Shown here: positions 1 to 8,529 of the stretch, in pieces
How the letters are laid out: every line of letters starts with the position of its first letter
How positions within the stretch are numbered: position 1 is the stretch's first letter
Source: Candidatus Zixiibacteriota bacterium
GTDB lineage: Bacteria; Zixibacteria; MSB-5A5; GN15; JAAZOE01
Direction of reading: 5' to 3'
Length of the DNA stretch: 41,182 nucleotides
NCBI GenBank assembly: GCA_023138975.1
Contig: JAGLON010000059.1
Coordinates: 1-41,182, forward strand
The notes under the pieces: model-generated
Told to the model about the DNA's origin: nothing
What the model saw: only the letters and a program-made list of their open reading frames with translations
The model's database searches: none
Translations under genes and position numbers: made by a program

Positions 1-24
1 TCGCATCACCTCCTTTTTTTTAAA
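1..24. repeat. 24-bp terminal direct repeat (circular map)
   Basis: Bases 1-24 are identical to 41159-41182. This is what a contig from a circular or circularly permuted molecule looks like when its ends overlap. The overlap lies at the end of the gene at 6-200 and contains a T8 run. On the minus strand it reads as a near-perfect Shine-Dalgarno sequence, AAAGGAGGTGAT. It is too short to be a packaged terminal redundancy by itself. Confidence 0.85.
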
Positions 25-200
25 ATTTCATCTTCCAAGGCTTTGACTCGATCTGCAATTTTCCTCGTATTTTTTAATTCCACGTTATGATATTCGATCC
101 TGTGAGGAGTTTTGCAAAATTCTTGCCACTTGAGATTTGTTCCAAAAGATTTCCTACAGCGTGAAAGACGGCATATTTTTTGATATCTAAACTCTGCCAT
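6..200 (-). CDS. small Cys-containing protein, possible zinc finger (64 aa)
   Basis: No function recognised. The first half holds Cys10, Cys15, Cys29 and His33 around a CRKSFGTNLKWQEFC segment, which resembles a small treble-clef zinc site. The last 25 residues are a charged helix ending KKRR. It has a good ribosome binding site (AAAGGAG). It is the last gene of the leftmost cluster, and its stop overlaps the ATG of a 17-codon leader ORF that runs into the recT control region across the circle junction. A promoter with the three-copy motif lies just upstream. Confidence 0.75.
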   Translation of the reverse strand: MAEFRYQKICRLSRCRKSFGTNLKWQEFCKTPHRIEYHNVELKNTRKIADRVKALEDEILKKRR

Positions 201-261
201 AGAGAGACTCCTTTTTGATAGCTAAGGGAATGGATTGACTTGCTCATTTTCTATCCGTAAA

Positions 262-293
262 ATGCATATAACGGATTTTTTCGACCATGTCAA
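262..293 (-). promoter_or_regulatory. promoter with copy A of the three-copy motif
   Basis: On the minus strand TTGACA (293-288) is followed after 17 nt by TATATG (270-265), a sigma-70-type promoter for the gene at 6-200. The -10 sits inside motif copy A, AATCCGTTATATGCAT (277-262), which recurs at 16494-16479 and, inverted, at 32569-32584. A 6-bp inverted repeat (253-258 with 271-276) overlaps the same place. Position and match quality support a promoter; the motif's role as an operator is inferred. Confidence 0.6.
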
Positions 294-312
294 GCATTAC
301 TTAGAGACTTTA

Positions 313-552
313 TTAGCCGAATTTTCTCCCCATAGTATTAAGAAAAATACTCAGGCCGATCTCAACTGCTTTTTTCTCGGTTATCCATCCGCATCTGTCT
401 CCCCATATCGTCTTTCCGGATTCTAATTGGATGAGAGGGATCCCCTCCTTAGTCTCCTCCGAATAGGCAACCTTGATGATCTTTCCCCAGCCGAGACACT
501 TGTATTCAGTCTCGCTCCAGGCCTGGATAATATCTCCCTCTTTAATTGACAT
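313..552 (-). CDS. hypothetical protein (79 aa)
   Basis: No family recognised. The sequence is a compact mixture of beta-like segments (EGDIIQAWSETEYKCLGWGK, GIPLIQLESGKTIWGDRCGW) with two Cys and three Trp, suggesting a small beta-barrel. Start is an ATG preceded by AAAGGT. It follows the small membrane protein at 553-723 directly and is the last gene before the promoter at 262-293. Confidence 0.7.
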   Translation of the reverse strand: MSIKEGDIIQAWSETEYKCLGWGKIIKVAYSEETKEGIPLIQLESGKTIWGDRCGWITEKKAVEIGLSIFLNTMGRKFG

Positions 553-723
553 TCAAATTACCTTTCGCCAGGTAAAAGAATATCTGCGACGATGGCCTTT
601 TCTCCGATCCCGGCTACACAGGCGAATATATTTCCAATATTTTTTCGCTGGATCCGGGATCATTTCCCAAATGAGACGAAACAGACATGAGACAATAATA
701 ATGAGTAAAGAGATCTCTAACAT
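553..723 (-). CDS. small membrane protein (56 aa)
   Basis: Residues 4-22 (ISLLIIIVSCLFRLIWEMI) form one membrane segment; the remaining C-terminal half is strongly basic (RDRRKGHRRR) and presumably cytoplasmic. The ATG at 723 has a strong GGAGG at the right distance; a longer reading frame exists upstream but lacks such a site. Function unknown; a basic single-span protein could bind the membrane or nucleic acid. Confidence 0.7.
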   Translation of the reverse strand: MLEISLLIIIVSCLFRLIWEMIPDPAKKYWKYIRLCSRDRRKGHRRRYSFTWRKVI

Positions 724-733
724 TTTTTCCTCC

Positions 734-1129
734 TTAGCTGATTTTGAGACTGACCTGGCCAGAAAAAACCATGGCTTTTTTACGAGCTTTTTTCCAGGCC
801 TCATCCTTGGTCGTTGCTTCGATTTTGAATCGACCGATCCGAGTATTCATCTCTGACATGACCTCGAAATTAAAGGCGACCAAAGGTCCGATTTTCTTTT
901 CAATAGATTTAGGCTTGCTAAACATATCGCGCATTGTCGGAATAACAGGAATGACGTCGCTCATCAAATTGTCCTCGAGTCTGCGCTGGAGCTCATCTTC
1001 AAGAGTCTTTATTTCTTGTTTCTTTGCCGGGGAGATTTTTGTTCCCGGCGGTAACTGCTCAATTTCATCCATTAACCAGGCATGTTTACTCGCTAATTCT
1101 CGACCATTGAATTTTTTGAGATCTTTCAT
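734..1129 (-). CDS. hypothetical protein (131 aa)
   Basis: No family recognised. The N-terminal third is helical (KDLKKFNGRELASKHAWL), the middle contains KTLEDELQRRLEDNL, and the C-terminus has a beta-rich segment with VAFNFEVMSEMN and FKIEATTKDEAWKKARKKA. The start at 1129 is chosen because GGAG precedes it and it overlaps the stop of the upstream gene as ATGA. It belongs to the run of small genes behind the promoters at 2370-2397 and 1797-1825. Confidence 0.72.
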   Translation of the reverse strand: MKDLKKFNGRELASKHAWLMDEIEQLPPGTKISPAKKQEIKTLEDELQRRLEDNLMSDVIPVIPTMRDMFSKPKSIEKKIGPLVAFNFEVMSEMNTRIGRFKIEATTKDEAWKKARKKAMVFSGQVSLKIS

Positions 1130-1305
1130 TGGAGCTCCTTTCCATAAAGTATTTTTTCGCAGTCCTGGCAATAGAAAATCAACTGATCATAGAATTGACG
1201 AGCGACTCTGATGATCCCTTGTCGTCGATGGACGCATTGAGATTGAATCTGATGGACAATTTCCCTATCCCTGGCCTCTTTTGTTCTTTCAATTTCTTTG
1301 TTCAT
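1126..1305 (-). CDS. small protein with CxxC motif (59 aa)
   Basis: A 59-codon frame with an AAGGAG ribosome binding site that closes the gap between its neighbours; its stop overlaps the next ATG. It begins MNKEIERTKEARDREI (helical) and ends with YCQDCEKILYGKELQ. Cys24 and a C-x2-C pair suggest a metal site. No function recognised. Confidence 0.7.
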   Translation of the reverse strand: MNKEIERTKEARDREIVHQIQSQCVHRRQGIIRVARQFYDQLIFYCQDCEKILYGKELQ

Positions 1306-1541
1306 CGGATCTCCTTTTTTTGGATCTCCTTTTTTTTCTCAGCCATCAGATCATCAAAATATTCCCTGATTAATTCCTTGGCTCCATCATCGGCTTTAGC
1401 CCATAAAACATTGAGCGCGTGAAGATAAAAAACATCATTCTCATTTCCGCTTTTATAAAGAGCGAGAGTGATCAGCATATTAGAAAGATCTGGACCAGGA
1501 GAAGATTTTTGAGAGATTTTTTGATTCTTTGGATTGCTCAT
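1302..1541 (-). CDS. hypothetical helical protein (79 aa)
   Basis: Predicted mostly helical: after a Ser/Lys/Gln-rich start, a segment LSNMLITLALYKSGNENDVF, then LHALNVLWAKADDGAKEL and a basic C-terminus (AEKKKEIQKKEIR). Good ribosome binding site (AAAAAGGAGC). Ends 4 nt inside the next gene. No family recognised. Confidence 0.7.
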   Translation of the reverse strand: MSNPKNQKISQKSSPGPDLSNMLITLALYKSGNENDVFYLHALNVLWAKADDGAKELIREYFDDLMAEKKKEIQKKEIR

Positions 1542-1566
1542 TTTTTGCTCCTTTTTTTTAGATTTT

Positions 1567-1776
1567 TTAAAAACTTATTTCTTCTTTCCAGAATTCTTCG
1601 ATTTCTCCATCTGGAAATTGAATTCCGATCATGGGATCGTCTGGATAAGATTGACCACAACCGCAATCATAATCGAAATACATCACGACGCCAGATTTCC
1701 CAAGGAAACTTTTGTCTCCAGTTTCATCTGAAATTTGAGTCACTTTTGCAATTTGATTGATTTTTGGTAAGCTCAT
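1567..1776 (-). CDS. conserved small phage protein, CGCGQ..DPMI type (69 aa)
   Basis: The segment DCGCGQSYPDDPMIGIQF followed by EEFWKEEI is a pattern I know from short conserved phage proteins of unknown function. The two closely spaced Cys might bind a metal. It starts 21 nt after the -10 of the promoter at 1797-1825 and has a GGAGC ribosome binding site. First gene of a short transcription unit. Confidence 0.75.
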   Translation of the reverse strand: MSLPKINQIAKVTQISDETGDKSFLGKSGVVMYFDYDCGCGQSYPDDPMIGIQFPDGEIEEFWKEEISF

Positions 1777-1796
1777 TTTTGCTCCTTTTTAATATA

Positions 1797-1825
1797 AATA
1801 TAAGGGAAAAATGGCCAGAAATCAA
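1797..1825 (-). promoter_or_regulatory. sigma-70-type promoter
   Basis: Minus strand TTGATT (1825-1820), 17-nt spacer, TATATT (1802-1797), in an AT-rich stretch between two genes. It would drive the small-gene cluster from 1776 down to about 313. The rest of the 1777-1909 gap holds no coding frame that I trust. Confidence 0.65.
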
Positions 1826-1909
1826 GCCCTAAAACGATGAATTTTTATCCCCTCAAAAGGTTAATCAATATGTGGTATTAAAGGAGCGAATAAAGACTAT
1901 ATGTAGAGA

Positions 1910-2350
1910 TCAGGATGGTTTTCTTTCTGGATCTTTTTCCTTATTTTCCGCGGCCTCGGCTGGATCTAAAACATCACAAGCCTGGCCGCTGGTCCAAGGA
2001 GAATTGAATTTCTTTCTGATCAGATCTTTTAAAAGTGTAATTTCCTCAGATTCTAAATCGATCGGCCCTTTTTTGTGACCGAGAATTTTATTGAGCAGCT
2101 TATAACAAGCCTTTTTCTTTTGTTCTGTGATCTGACGTAATTGACCCGTCCTTTGATCTTGGATCATAGCTGGATTGAAAAGCGTATCCTCGATAATTTT
2201 CCTCAAAGTAAAGTCGTCTTTGAGCTCGAATTGAGGGACCCCAAATTCACTGACAATTTGATTCTCATTTTCATCGACTAAAGCGACTTTTTCTTTGACG
2301 ATTTCGCCTTTAAGATTTTTGAATTTGTAATCAAGATTGACTAAGCTCAT
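1910..2350 (-). CDS. hypothetical protein (146 aa)
   Basis: No family recognised. The N-terminus (SLVNLDYKFKNLKGEIVKEK) looks beta-rich; the middle (LRKIIEDTLFNPAMI ... LRQITEQKKKACYKLLNKIL) is helical; the C-terminus is a charged tail ending ENKEKDPERKPS. The ATG at 2350 has GAGGTG 6 nt upstream. It is the first gene after a consensus promoter downstream of the tail fibre, so it is probably expressed independently of the structural genes. Confidence 0.75.
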   Translation of the reverse strand: MSLVNLDYKFKNLKGEIVKEKVALVDENENQIVSEFGVPQFELKDDFTLRKIIEDTLFNPAMIQDQRTGQLRQITEQKKKACYKLLNKILGHKKGPIDLESEEITLLKDLIRKKFNSPWTSGQACDVLDPAEAAENKEKDPERKPS

Positions 2351-2369
2351 TTTTTTCACCTCTGCGGTT

Positions 2370-2397
2370 ATTATATAAAATCAGATCTCGTTGTCAA
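2370..2397 (-). promoter_or_regulatory. consensus sigma-70 promoter
   Basis: TTGACA (2397-2392), 16-nt spacer, TATAAT (2375-2370) on the minus strand: both hexamers match consensus exactly. It sits between the tail-fibre stop and the gene at 1910-2350. Its -35 region shares the 12-mer TTGACAACGAGA with the promoter at 38581-38609. Confidence 0.8.
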
Positions 2398-2398
2398 A

Positions 2399-4261
2399 TT
2401 AATTATCTAATTGAGCCTCTAATTCTTCGATTCTCTGCCTGAGTTGTCCGATTGCTATATAAAGCAAATCTGACTTAGCACCGAGTTTATCGAAATATTT
2501 TATTTCTTCTTTTTCATCCTTCCCTTTGATTATCTGTTCATGTATCATAAATGGATATTTCGCATGAATCTTTTCCATATCCATCCGTTCATGATCATAT
2601 TCATCCTTTTTACCACTGCCTGTCTTTAGTATGTCGTCTATGATTGCAAGGGCATCCTCATTCTTCATAATTTCGCAAGTGCCATCTGCTACGCAGCCAG
2701 TAACGGCTAAAGCACCAGCATGATTAAGCGTAAGCATAGTAGACCAAACTGGAGGGTCTGCGTCACTGCCTGAGTCAATAAGAAGAAGATTTCCCGCTGC
2801 ATTTGCTCGTCTCGCTATAAGAACCTTTGCGGACAAAAAATTAGCATCATCTTGAACATAAACAGCGCCATTATAGTAAGAACCTGACAAGAGAGCCAGT
2901 TGATCACTCCAATTCTGCATATAAACACTCTGCGTAGAACCAGCGATAGTTAATTGAGGGTAAGCCTCGCCTATGACTACTTTGCCATCAGATTTAACAT
3001 AAACCCTTGTACTCCCACCTGCTCTCAGCATCAAATGATCTGAGGCATCTGCCTGGTAATATCCAACACCCCCTCTTGTTGGATCGGCAACATCACCAAA
3101 CCATATCCATTGTTCTCCTCCATTATTAGGAGACATAAACTGAATGGCAGAATGATCTACAGACTCAATGTTTAGATGAGAATAGGCATGAGGAGTGACC
3201 CCACTATTTCCTGAGTATATATGTAACAAATCATCAGGAGCAGCGGTTCCTATGCCTACGTTTTTTAAGAAATGTATCGCCTCACTACCATTAGTGGTAA
3301 CAAAAGTTAAATAAAAATTCCCAGCTTCTTTGAATGAAAGTGCATCGGCAAGATTATCGGGAAATTTAATTTGATTTACAGTTGTCGCTCCAGTGAAAGT
3401 AATATCTTCTTGGAGATTGATGCTACTTCCATCGGCTATAGTGATTGTTCCGCATCCTATAGTTCCGAGAGTGGCATTTCCAGCTCCTAAAGTGCCTGTA
3501 GTCAGGATATTATCATCATCGAAATTAAAGAGGCCGTGTGAATGTTTCAATTTATCGACAGATGCATCCCAGGTTATCGTCTTGGTCACTCCTCCATCAT
3601 CAACTGAGAGGACAATATCTCTATCCTGGACTGTATTCGCTATCGTCATGACGTCGCCTGATCCCATCATGACGAATGAATAATTAGCGTCTCCGCTATA
3701 AAGGAGGAGCCTCGCTCTTTCTCCGTCTTTAGCGTGAATTACGAATTGAGTATCAACGGCAGCCGTCTGTCCCTCGAGATGGATAGTATCTGTATTTCCG
3801 CCCTCGTCCAGATGGAAACATATTTCATGTGCTGTGTTAGTGGTTTTAAACTTAAGAGTCGGATCGGAGGCTCCGCTCGTTTCAATGCGAATTTCTGAGG
3901 ACGTTGCCGTTAAAATATGAAGAATTGTATCAGGTCCGGTATGTCCGAGCGCGAGTCTGGCGTTTCCTCCATCCCAAAAAAGATTTGAATTATCCTCAGT
4001 CAGGAATCCAGACGCATCGGCAAAAGGGATCGAGCCTTGAGTCAAGCCGACTACGTTCCCAGCATCGACCTGAGCTTTTCCTCCGGAATAGCCTTCGAAG
4101 AAAGCATCGACCTCTGTTTTAGTGTAAGTAGTGGCGGCCGGCGCTGGATACGAGGTCATATAATTCCGGATATGGCTCCAGAGCTCATGGACCGTTCTCC
4201 AATCGCCGTCGAGATGCTTTTTAAAGGCCGTCTGACTGACGAATCCTTTTTCGATTGTCAT
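2399..4261 (-). CDS. tail fibre protein with S74-like C-terminal region (620 aa)
   Basis: The length and the Gly/Ser/Thr/Asp-rich, repeat-like sequence fit a trimeric tail fibre. An N-terminal helical part (residues 1-60) probably attaches to the tail tip. The shaft includes KNVGIGTAAPDDLLHI, a phrase typical of bacterial and phage tail-fibre-domain proteins. The last 90 residues (EDALAIIDDILK ... LLYIAIGQLRQRIEELEAQ) resemble the end of an S74 intramolecular chaperone, with the usual terminal helix. I do not see the Ser-Asp cleavage motif, so self-cleavage is uncertain. It follows the tail-tip gene with a stop/start overlap at 4261, which supports a receptor-binding role. Confidence 0.85.
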   Translation of the reverse strand: MTIEKGFVSQTAFKKHLDGDWRTVHELWSHIRNYMTSYPAPAATTYTKTEVDAFFEGYSGGKAQVDAGNVVGLTQGSIPFADASGFLTEDNSNLFWDGGNARLALGHTGPDTILHILTATSSEIRIETSGASDPTLKFKTTNTAHEICFHLDEGGNTDTIHLEGQTAAVDTQFVIHAKDGERARLLLYSGDANYSFVMMGSGDVMTIANTVQDRDIVLSVDDGGVTKTITWDASVDKLKHSHGLFNFDDDNILTTGTLGAGNATLGTIGCGTITIADGSSINLQEDITFTGATTVNQIKFPDNLADALSFKEAGNFYLTFVTTNGSEAIHFLKNVGIGTAAPDDLLHIYSGNSGVTPHAYSHLNIESVDHSAIQFMSPNNGGEQWIWFGDVADPTRGGVGYYQADASDHLMLRAGGSTRVYVKSDGKVVIGEAYPQLTIAGSTQSVYMQNWSDQLALLSGSYYNGAVYVQDDANFLSAKVLIARRANAAGNLLLIDSGSDADPPVWSTMLTLNHAGALAVTGCVADGTCEIMKNEDALAIIDDILKTGSGKKDEYDHERMDMEKIHAKYPFMIHEQIIKGKDEKEEIKYFDKLGAKSDLLYIAIGQLRQRIEELEAQLDN

Positions 4262-7200
4262 TACATTTTCTCCAGATCCTCTTTTACTTTAAGAAATTCA
4301 AAAGGAGCGGAGACTGCCTCCCAAAGAGTCCAATTCCAGACAAGGAGTCCAATCTTGCTCCAGGATTCATCCTCCTGGACGTGGAGTTTAGTCCAATTAT
4401 ATCCGTCTATGCTATAGTCAAAATACATGAGAGAGCCAGCTCCAGATCCATTGACTCTGATTCTCAGCCATACCGGGAGAGTCGTTAAGGCTACATAGGC
4501 CAGCTCTGCGACATTCATGTTAAGAATCGTCAGGCCATTCCGAGCCGGAGCTTCGGTTCTATATGTTCGGCCAAAGTGAATCCCATGAGTTCCATCCACG
4601 GAATCAGTGATATAAAGGCCAGCTCGAGTCTTATTGCCTGGAGTGTAAGAATTGAGTTTCGTAGTAATAATCAAGTTTTTACTATTATCGAAATCAAAAG
4701 TGCAGACCGGTCCATCTGTAGTCGCTCCCCAAAAATCTCCATGGGCCGCAGCTGCGAGAGCGACTGTCAGCACTCCTCCACTTTCTGTTATCGTTCCGTT
4801 GCCGGCCGCATCGGTCCAATCTGGATGGCGCAATAAATCATCGAAATTATCAACAAAAATAAGTCCTCCATGTAGCAACGCCTTTACTTTTGTTTTCATT
4901 TTTTGGATCTGTTTATGGACTTTTAAAAGCCTGAATGAGATCTCATCTGCGGATCCAGTGATATTGAAAAATCTGTCTCGGCTTAATTTGATGATATCCC
5001 CTGGCTTTTTTCCATACAGCAATCCGGGAATCGTGAAATTTAATTCTGGCTTATTTACGAGCTCGAGGATTTTATAAGCGAGCTCCTCGGCACTATAAGG
5101 ACTCTGAGAATAGACGAAGATTTCCTGTGGCTGATCGACTCCATATTTTCTATCGATATTTTCATCTGTGCCTGATTTCTCTTGCCATTCCTGAGTCTGG
5201 AGATTCTCGTTATATTTTACTTTAATTGTTTTATACAGGCTTTTATGGTCTTTGTTTTCAAAATATTTTGAGATTTGATGATCGCGGATATAGATTGAAT
5301 CCGAAGGAGGGACCTCTTCAAAATATTTTAAGCCGATCTTATTAGCTGGATCTGTTCCTAAATAAGCCCTGGCTGTCTGCTCGAGCGTTCTGAAAATATC
5401 ATCAAATGATTGATCTTTATCGACTGGCAGCGAAATCGGCTCCTCATTCCATCTTTTCGTCTCATAAATGGAATCGAGGTCCAGATCCGCGAGAGCCTTG
5501 CCAAGGTGATCGACCATGAGATCAATGAAAATCTCCGAGGCTGTTTCAATCAATTCGCTGGCGCTGTTCTCATAACCCCAAACAAAGACCTCAATGATAT
5601 CTTCTTCAAGTATAGTGGCGGCAGTCTGATCAAAGGTAATTATGGATCTCTGGAGATCTACATAATAATCCGTGCCCTCCGTGAGCGCTGTTCCGTTTTG
5701 CTTTACCTCCTGGACATGGTTGCTGCGGCCATCATTGAATTTGAATTTTCTGTTAGCCCAATCGATAGGGATCGGGACCACTCCCTCCTTTTTTCCCCAA
5801 ATCCGGATAATCGGTTCATTTTCAAAATCAAGCTCGAGATCCGGATAAGTAGTCAAAATATATTTACTGAGGACAAAATCTTTGCTCAGCTCTTGCTTGA
5901 GATCTCTGAGATAAGTCTTAAAAGCAAAATCATCGCAATAGACTTTATTGATTAATCCAGTGAAAAACGTCGTGAAATTCGCATAAGTGGACTCTGTCGC
6001 ATCGGCGATTTTCATGATGATCTTTCTATTTCTCCAGATATATCTTTTATATTTTTTATCAAAATAATGCGTTCCCTCGATCTTCGGATTCTTAAAAGTT
6101 ATGGTCCCGGATCCGATCGAAAAGCTGCCAGCAAAAAGAGGCTTTATTTCTTGGCTGATATCCGGAATATTTTTAATGCTGAAAAAAGGGAGATAATTCT
6201 TATTACTGAAAGTTATGGATCCCGTCTGATAATTAGTAAAATAAAGCCAGAATCCAGCCTCGATCAAATGGAGCCCTGGATTGTCACTCCCGGACGGATG
6301 AACATATAATTTTCGATTGAAATAATCGCACCAAAAGGATCCGGCATTTGCTTCGACTGTGGCGACTGACGTCTGCTCTGAGAGCGCTGTCCCGTCCTCC
6401 CATACCTCATCATAATCAAGGCCTCTTTCTGTGATAGTTATTTCATAAACATTTCCCGAGGTATTAATGAAATCATAAACCTCCATCTTGGGATTGATTT
6501 CAACGAGAATGCAAGGCTTTAAAGTCGGCTGCCGTAGCCATTTTTCAAAAGCAGAGAGATCATATTGAGCGTCGGTCGTATCATTGACAATATCCGAATA
6601 AGCGCCATTTCCTCCTGGTCCATAAGCTCTGACTCTGAAATGATATGTCTGGCTCGGGACTAAATGTTTATCAAGATATGAGAGGACTCCGGTCCGGACT
6701 TTTATAATCTCAAGCCAGGTTCCTCCAGCATCGACAGATCTTTCTATTTTATAGCCGGCAACTGTCCCTGTCGCAGCTGTCCAGGAAAGGCGCATTTGTT
6801 CATCTGTTATATCTGATAGAGCCGCTCCTCCTGGAGCTCCGGGGACTTGAGATGGTTGAACGCTGGCCTCGTTAGACCAGGCGGAAACATCTCCATTCCG
6901 CCTCGCCTTGACTCTATAAGTATATGTTTTTGTATTATCGAGTCCTGAATCCCGGTAAAAATCCATATTTGCGCCGATTGTCGCAATCTCGGCATAACCG
7001 CCGCCATCTTCTTTCCGCTCGATTCTGAAAGAATCCTCATCAGGAGAATTATCTTTCCATACGAGTTCAATCTCAGTGTTAGAATAAGCCGTTACGACAA
7101 GAAGAGTCGGCGCCTGTAAAAGACTAAAGGTTGTCGTATCATCAACGTCTGAATAATCTGAATATGAGCTACTCGGATATACGATCCTCCCTCTGGCTCT

Positions 7201-7413
7201 ATATTCGTAATTAGTGCCTGGAGTCAAGCCTGTGTGCCGATAGTATTCTGTAGATCCATGATCAAATGTAATTACAGCAAAAGCAGCTGGAGGAATCCTG
7301 GCCTCTAAATAAACAGCATCATATTCCCCTCCATTGTCCCAATGAATATCGATCCTGGTTGATGAAATAGTGATTGCTCTTAAAGCAAGAGGAGCGCCGA
7401 ATGGAGCGGCCAT
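4261..7413 (-). CDS. tail-tip / baseplate hub protein with three FN3 domains (1050 aa)
   Basis: Residues 5-285 hold three fibronectin type III domains, each with the usual Trp and YxxRvrA pattern (e.g. YTYRVKARRNG, YHFRVRAYGPGG). A central part from about 286 to 860 starts LSAFEKWLRQPTLKPCILVE and should be the tail-tip hub. The C-terminal 175 residues from about 875 look like a jelly-roll, LamG-like carbohydrate-binding domain. Position after the distal tail gene and before the fibre gene is typical of siphovirus host-adhesion proteins. The FN3 domains are N-terminal here, whereas many phages place them internally or at the end. Confidence 0.85.
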   Translation of the reverse strand: MAAPFGAPLALRAITISSTRIDIHWDNGGEYDAVYLEARIPPAAFAVITFDHGSTEYYRHTGLTPGTNYEYRARGRIVYPSSSYSDYSDVDDTTTFSLLQAPTLLVVTAYSNTEIELVWKDNSPDEDSFRIERKEDGGGYAEIATIGANMDFYRDSGLDNTKTYTYRVKARRNGDVSAWSNEASVQPSQVPGAPGGAALSDITDEQMRLSWTAATGTVAGYKIERSVDAGGTWLEIIKVRTGVLSYLDKHLVPSQTYHFRVRAYGPGGNGAYSDIVNDTTDAQYDLSAFEKWLRQPTLKPCILVEINPKMEVYDFINTSGNVYEITITERGLDYDEVWEDGTALSEQTSVATVEANAGSFWCDYFNRKLYVHPSGSDNPGLHLIEAGFWLYFTNYQTGSITFSNKNYLPFFSIKNIPDISQEIKPLFAGSFSIGSGTITFKNPKIEGTHYFDKKYKRYIWRNRKIIMKIADATESTYANFTTFFTGLINKVYCDDFAFKTYLRDLKQELSKDFVLSKYILTTYPDLELDFENEPIIRIWGKKEGVVPIPIDWANRKFKFNDGRSNHVQEVKQNGTALTEGTDYYVDLQRSIITFDQTAATILEEDIIEVFVWGYENSASELIETASEIFIDLMVDHLGKALADLDLDSIYETKRWNEEPISLPVDKDQSFDDIFRTLEQTARAYLGTDPANKIGLKYFEEVPPSDSIYIRDHQISKYFENKDHKSLYKTIKVKYNENLQTQEWQEKSGTDENIDRKYGVDQPQEIFVYSQSPYSAEELAYKILELVNKPELNFTIPGLLYGKKPGDIIKLSRDRFFNITGSADEISFRLLKVHKQIQKMKTKVKALLHGGLIFVDNFDDLLRHPDWTDAAGNGTITESGGVLTVALAAAAHGDFWGATTDGPVCTFDFDNSKNLIITTKLNSYTPGNKTRAGLYITDSVDGTHGIHFGRTYRTEAPARNGLTILNMNVAELAYVALTTLPVWLRIRVNGSGAGSLMYFDYSIDGYNWTKLHVQEDESWSKIGLLVWNWTLWEAVSAPFEFLKVKEDLEKM

Positions 7414-8529
7414 TTATTTGGCCTCTTCGATATCGAGACTCCAATTCCAATAATCATCATGCTGATTTTCTGGAGGACTCAAAGCTCTGTTTATCATCCA
7501 ATGAGAATCATTATTCGGACTCGTCGGATCTATGACGACACAAAAGGCCTTTGTCAATCCGACCTCATCGAGAAAAGCCAGAATATTATCTTTATGAGTA
7601 TCCGTGATTCCCTTGAATGGTAAGGCCAGCCTATCGAGGATCTCTTTTTCGCTGCTATACACGGCTTGAGCATCTGTCCTGTCCACGGATGAGGGATCCC
7701 GGCGGCCTCTTGAATAAGGGACCAGGAAATGTCGATTCGGTTCCCAATAGGATCCGACAAAAATCACTCCGAGCGAAATGTATCCAGCGGTATTCGTCGG
7801 ATCCTCGACATAAATCCGGATATATCTTTTAGTCCTGGCAGCTGTTAGGAATTTAAAAATATTCGTCGCATTATGAGTGATCGTATCAGTCACAAGATTA
7901 GTCGTAAAGGCAGCATCGTCGGCGCCGTAAATCGTGATCGCCGTGGCGCTGGCTGATATGTTATGAGCCAGGAGAGCAACGAAATCATAAGCCAGGGCAG
8001 ATCCGCAATCAACGTCGATATAAGCATTTGGCCAATGAATCCTGACGTAGTCACTCGTAAAAGTGGCGGCCGCTCCATCATCATCAGCTGAATCATCGAA
8101 TCCGAGCGTAGTCCCGACATGAGTGTCAGTATTATCAGATCCCTTGGTCCCTGTTTTCCACATTAATTTAAAATTAGCATCGCCGGCAATCGTGAATTTA
8201 CCTGTCGATTCTGAATAAGTGACTGTATAAGTAATAGCTCCGACAGCATCCAGTTGAGTCTTGATTTCTGTGGCCAGAGAATTTCCGTTATAATTACCCT
8301 CGGTCAAAGTGGCATTGAGTTCGCCGCCGCCCTCATCAAAATCTATATATTTATTATTTGCATCGATAACAAAAAGCCCGTTTCCAGAATCCGCTCCATG
8401 CCGAGTCCTGAAAGGCTGGGTCAGGATATCGAGCTGACTATCCTCGGCCGGGTATTGAGGATGCTCCGAGCTCTGAGCCTGGATGGTTGCATCTCTCCAT
8501 CGGCTTTTATAAACTATTCTGATTGTCAT
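7414..8529 (-). CDS. distal tail / baseplate structural protein (371 aa)
   Basis: Placed immediately after the tape measure gene (4-nt overlap), where distal tail proteins are encoded. It begins TIRIVYKSRWRDATIQAQSS and has two predicted beta-sandwich regions: residues 40-170, and 180-260 with DFVALLAHNISASATAITIY, a galactose-binding-like pattern. The C-terminus (DYWNWSLDIEEAK) resembles the closing strand of distal tail proteins. The assignment rests mainly on gene order and fold-like sequence pattern. Confidence 0.7.
   Translation of the reverse strand: MTIRIVYKSRWRDATIQAQSSEHPQYPAEDSQLDILTQPFRTRHGADSGNGLFVIDANNKYIDFDEGGGELNATLTEGNYNGNSLATEIKTQLDAVGAITYTVTYSESTGKFTIAGDANFKLMWKTGTKGSDNTDTHVGTTLGFDDSADDDGAAATFTSDYVRIHWPNAYIDVDCGSALAYDFVALLAHNISASATAITIYGADDAAFTTNLVTDTITHNATNIFKFLTAARTKRYIRIYVEDPTNTAGYISLGVIFVGSYWEPNRHFLVPYSRGRRDPSSVDRTDAQAVYSSEKEILDRLALPFKGITDTHKDNILAFLDEVGLTKAFCVVIDPTSPNNDSHWMINRALSPPENQHDDYWNWSLDIEEAK

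Noticed and set aside
14..21. T8 run on the plus strand as an end for the candidate antisense RNA
   Set aside because: The run encodes Lys-Lys in the gene at 6-200 and no tight stem precedes it directly, so I do not call it a terminator.
4037..4417. Open frames on the plus strand opposite tail genes (also 5410-5955, 13598-14032, 24964-25590)
   Set aside because: They lie antisense to clear minus-strand genes, have no ribosome binding site, and read as low-complexity or hydrophobic shadows.
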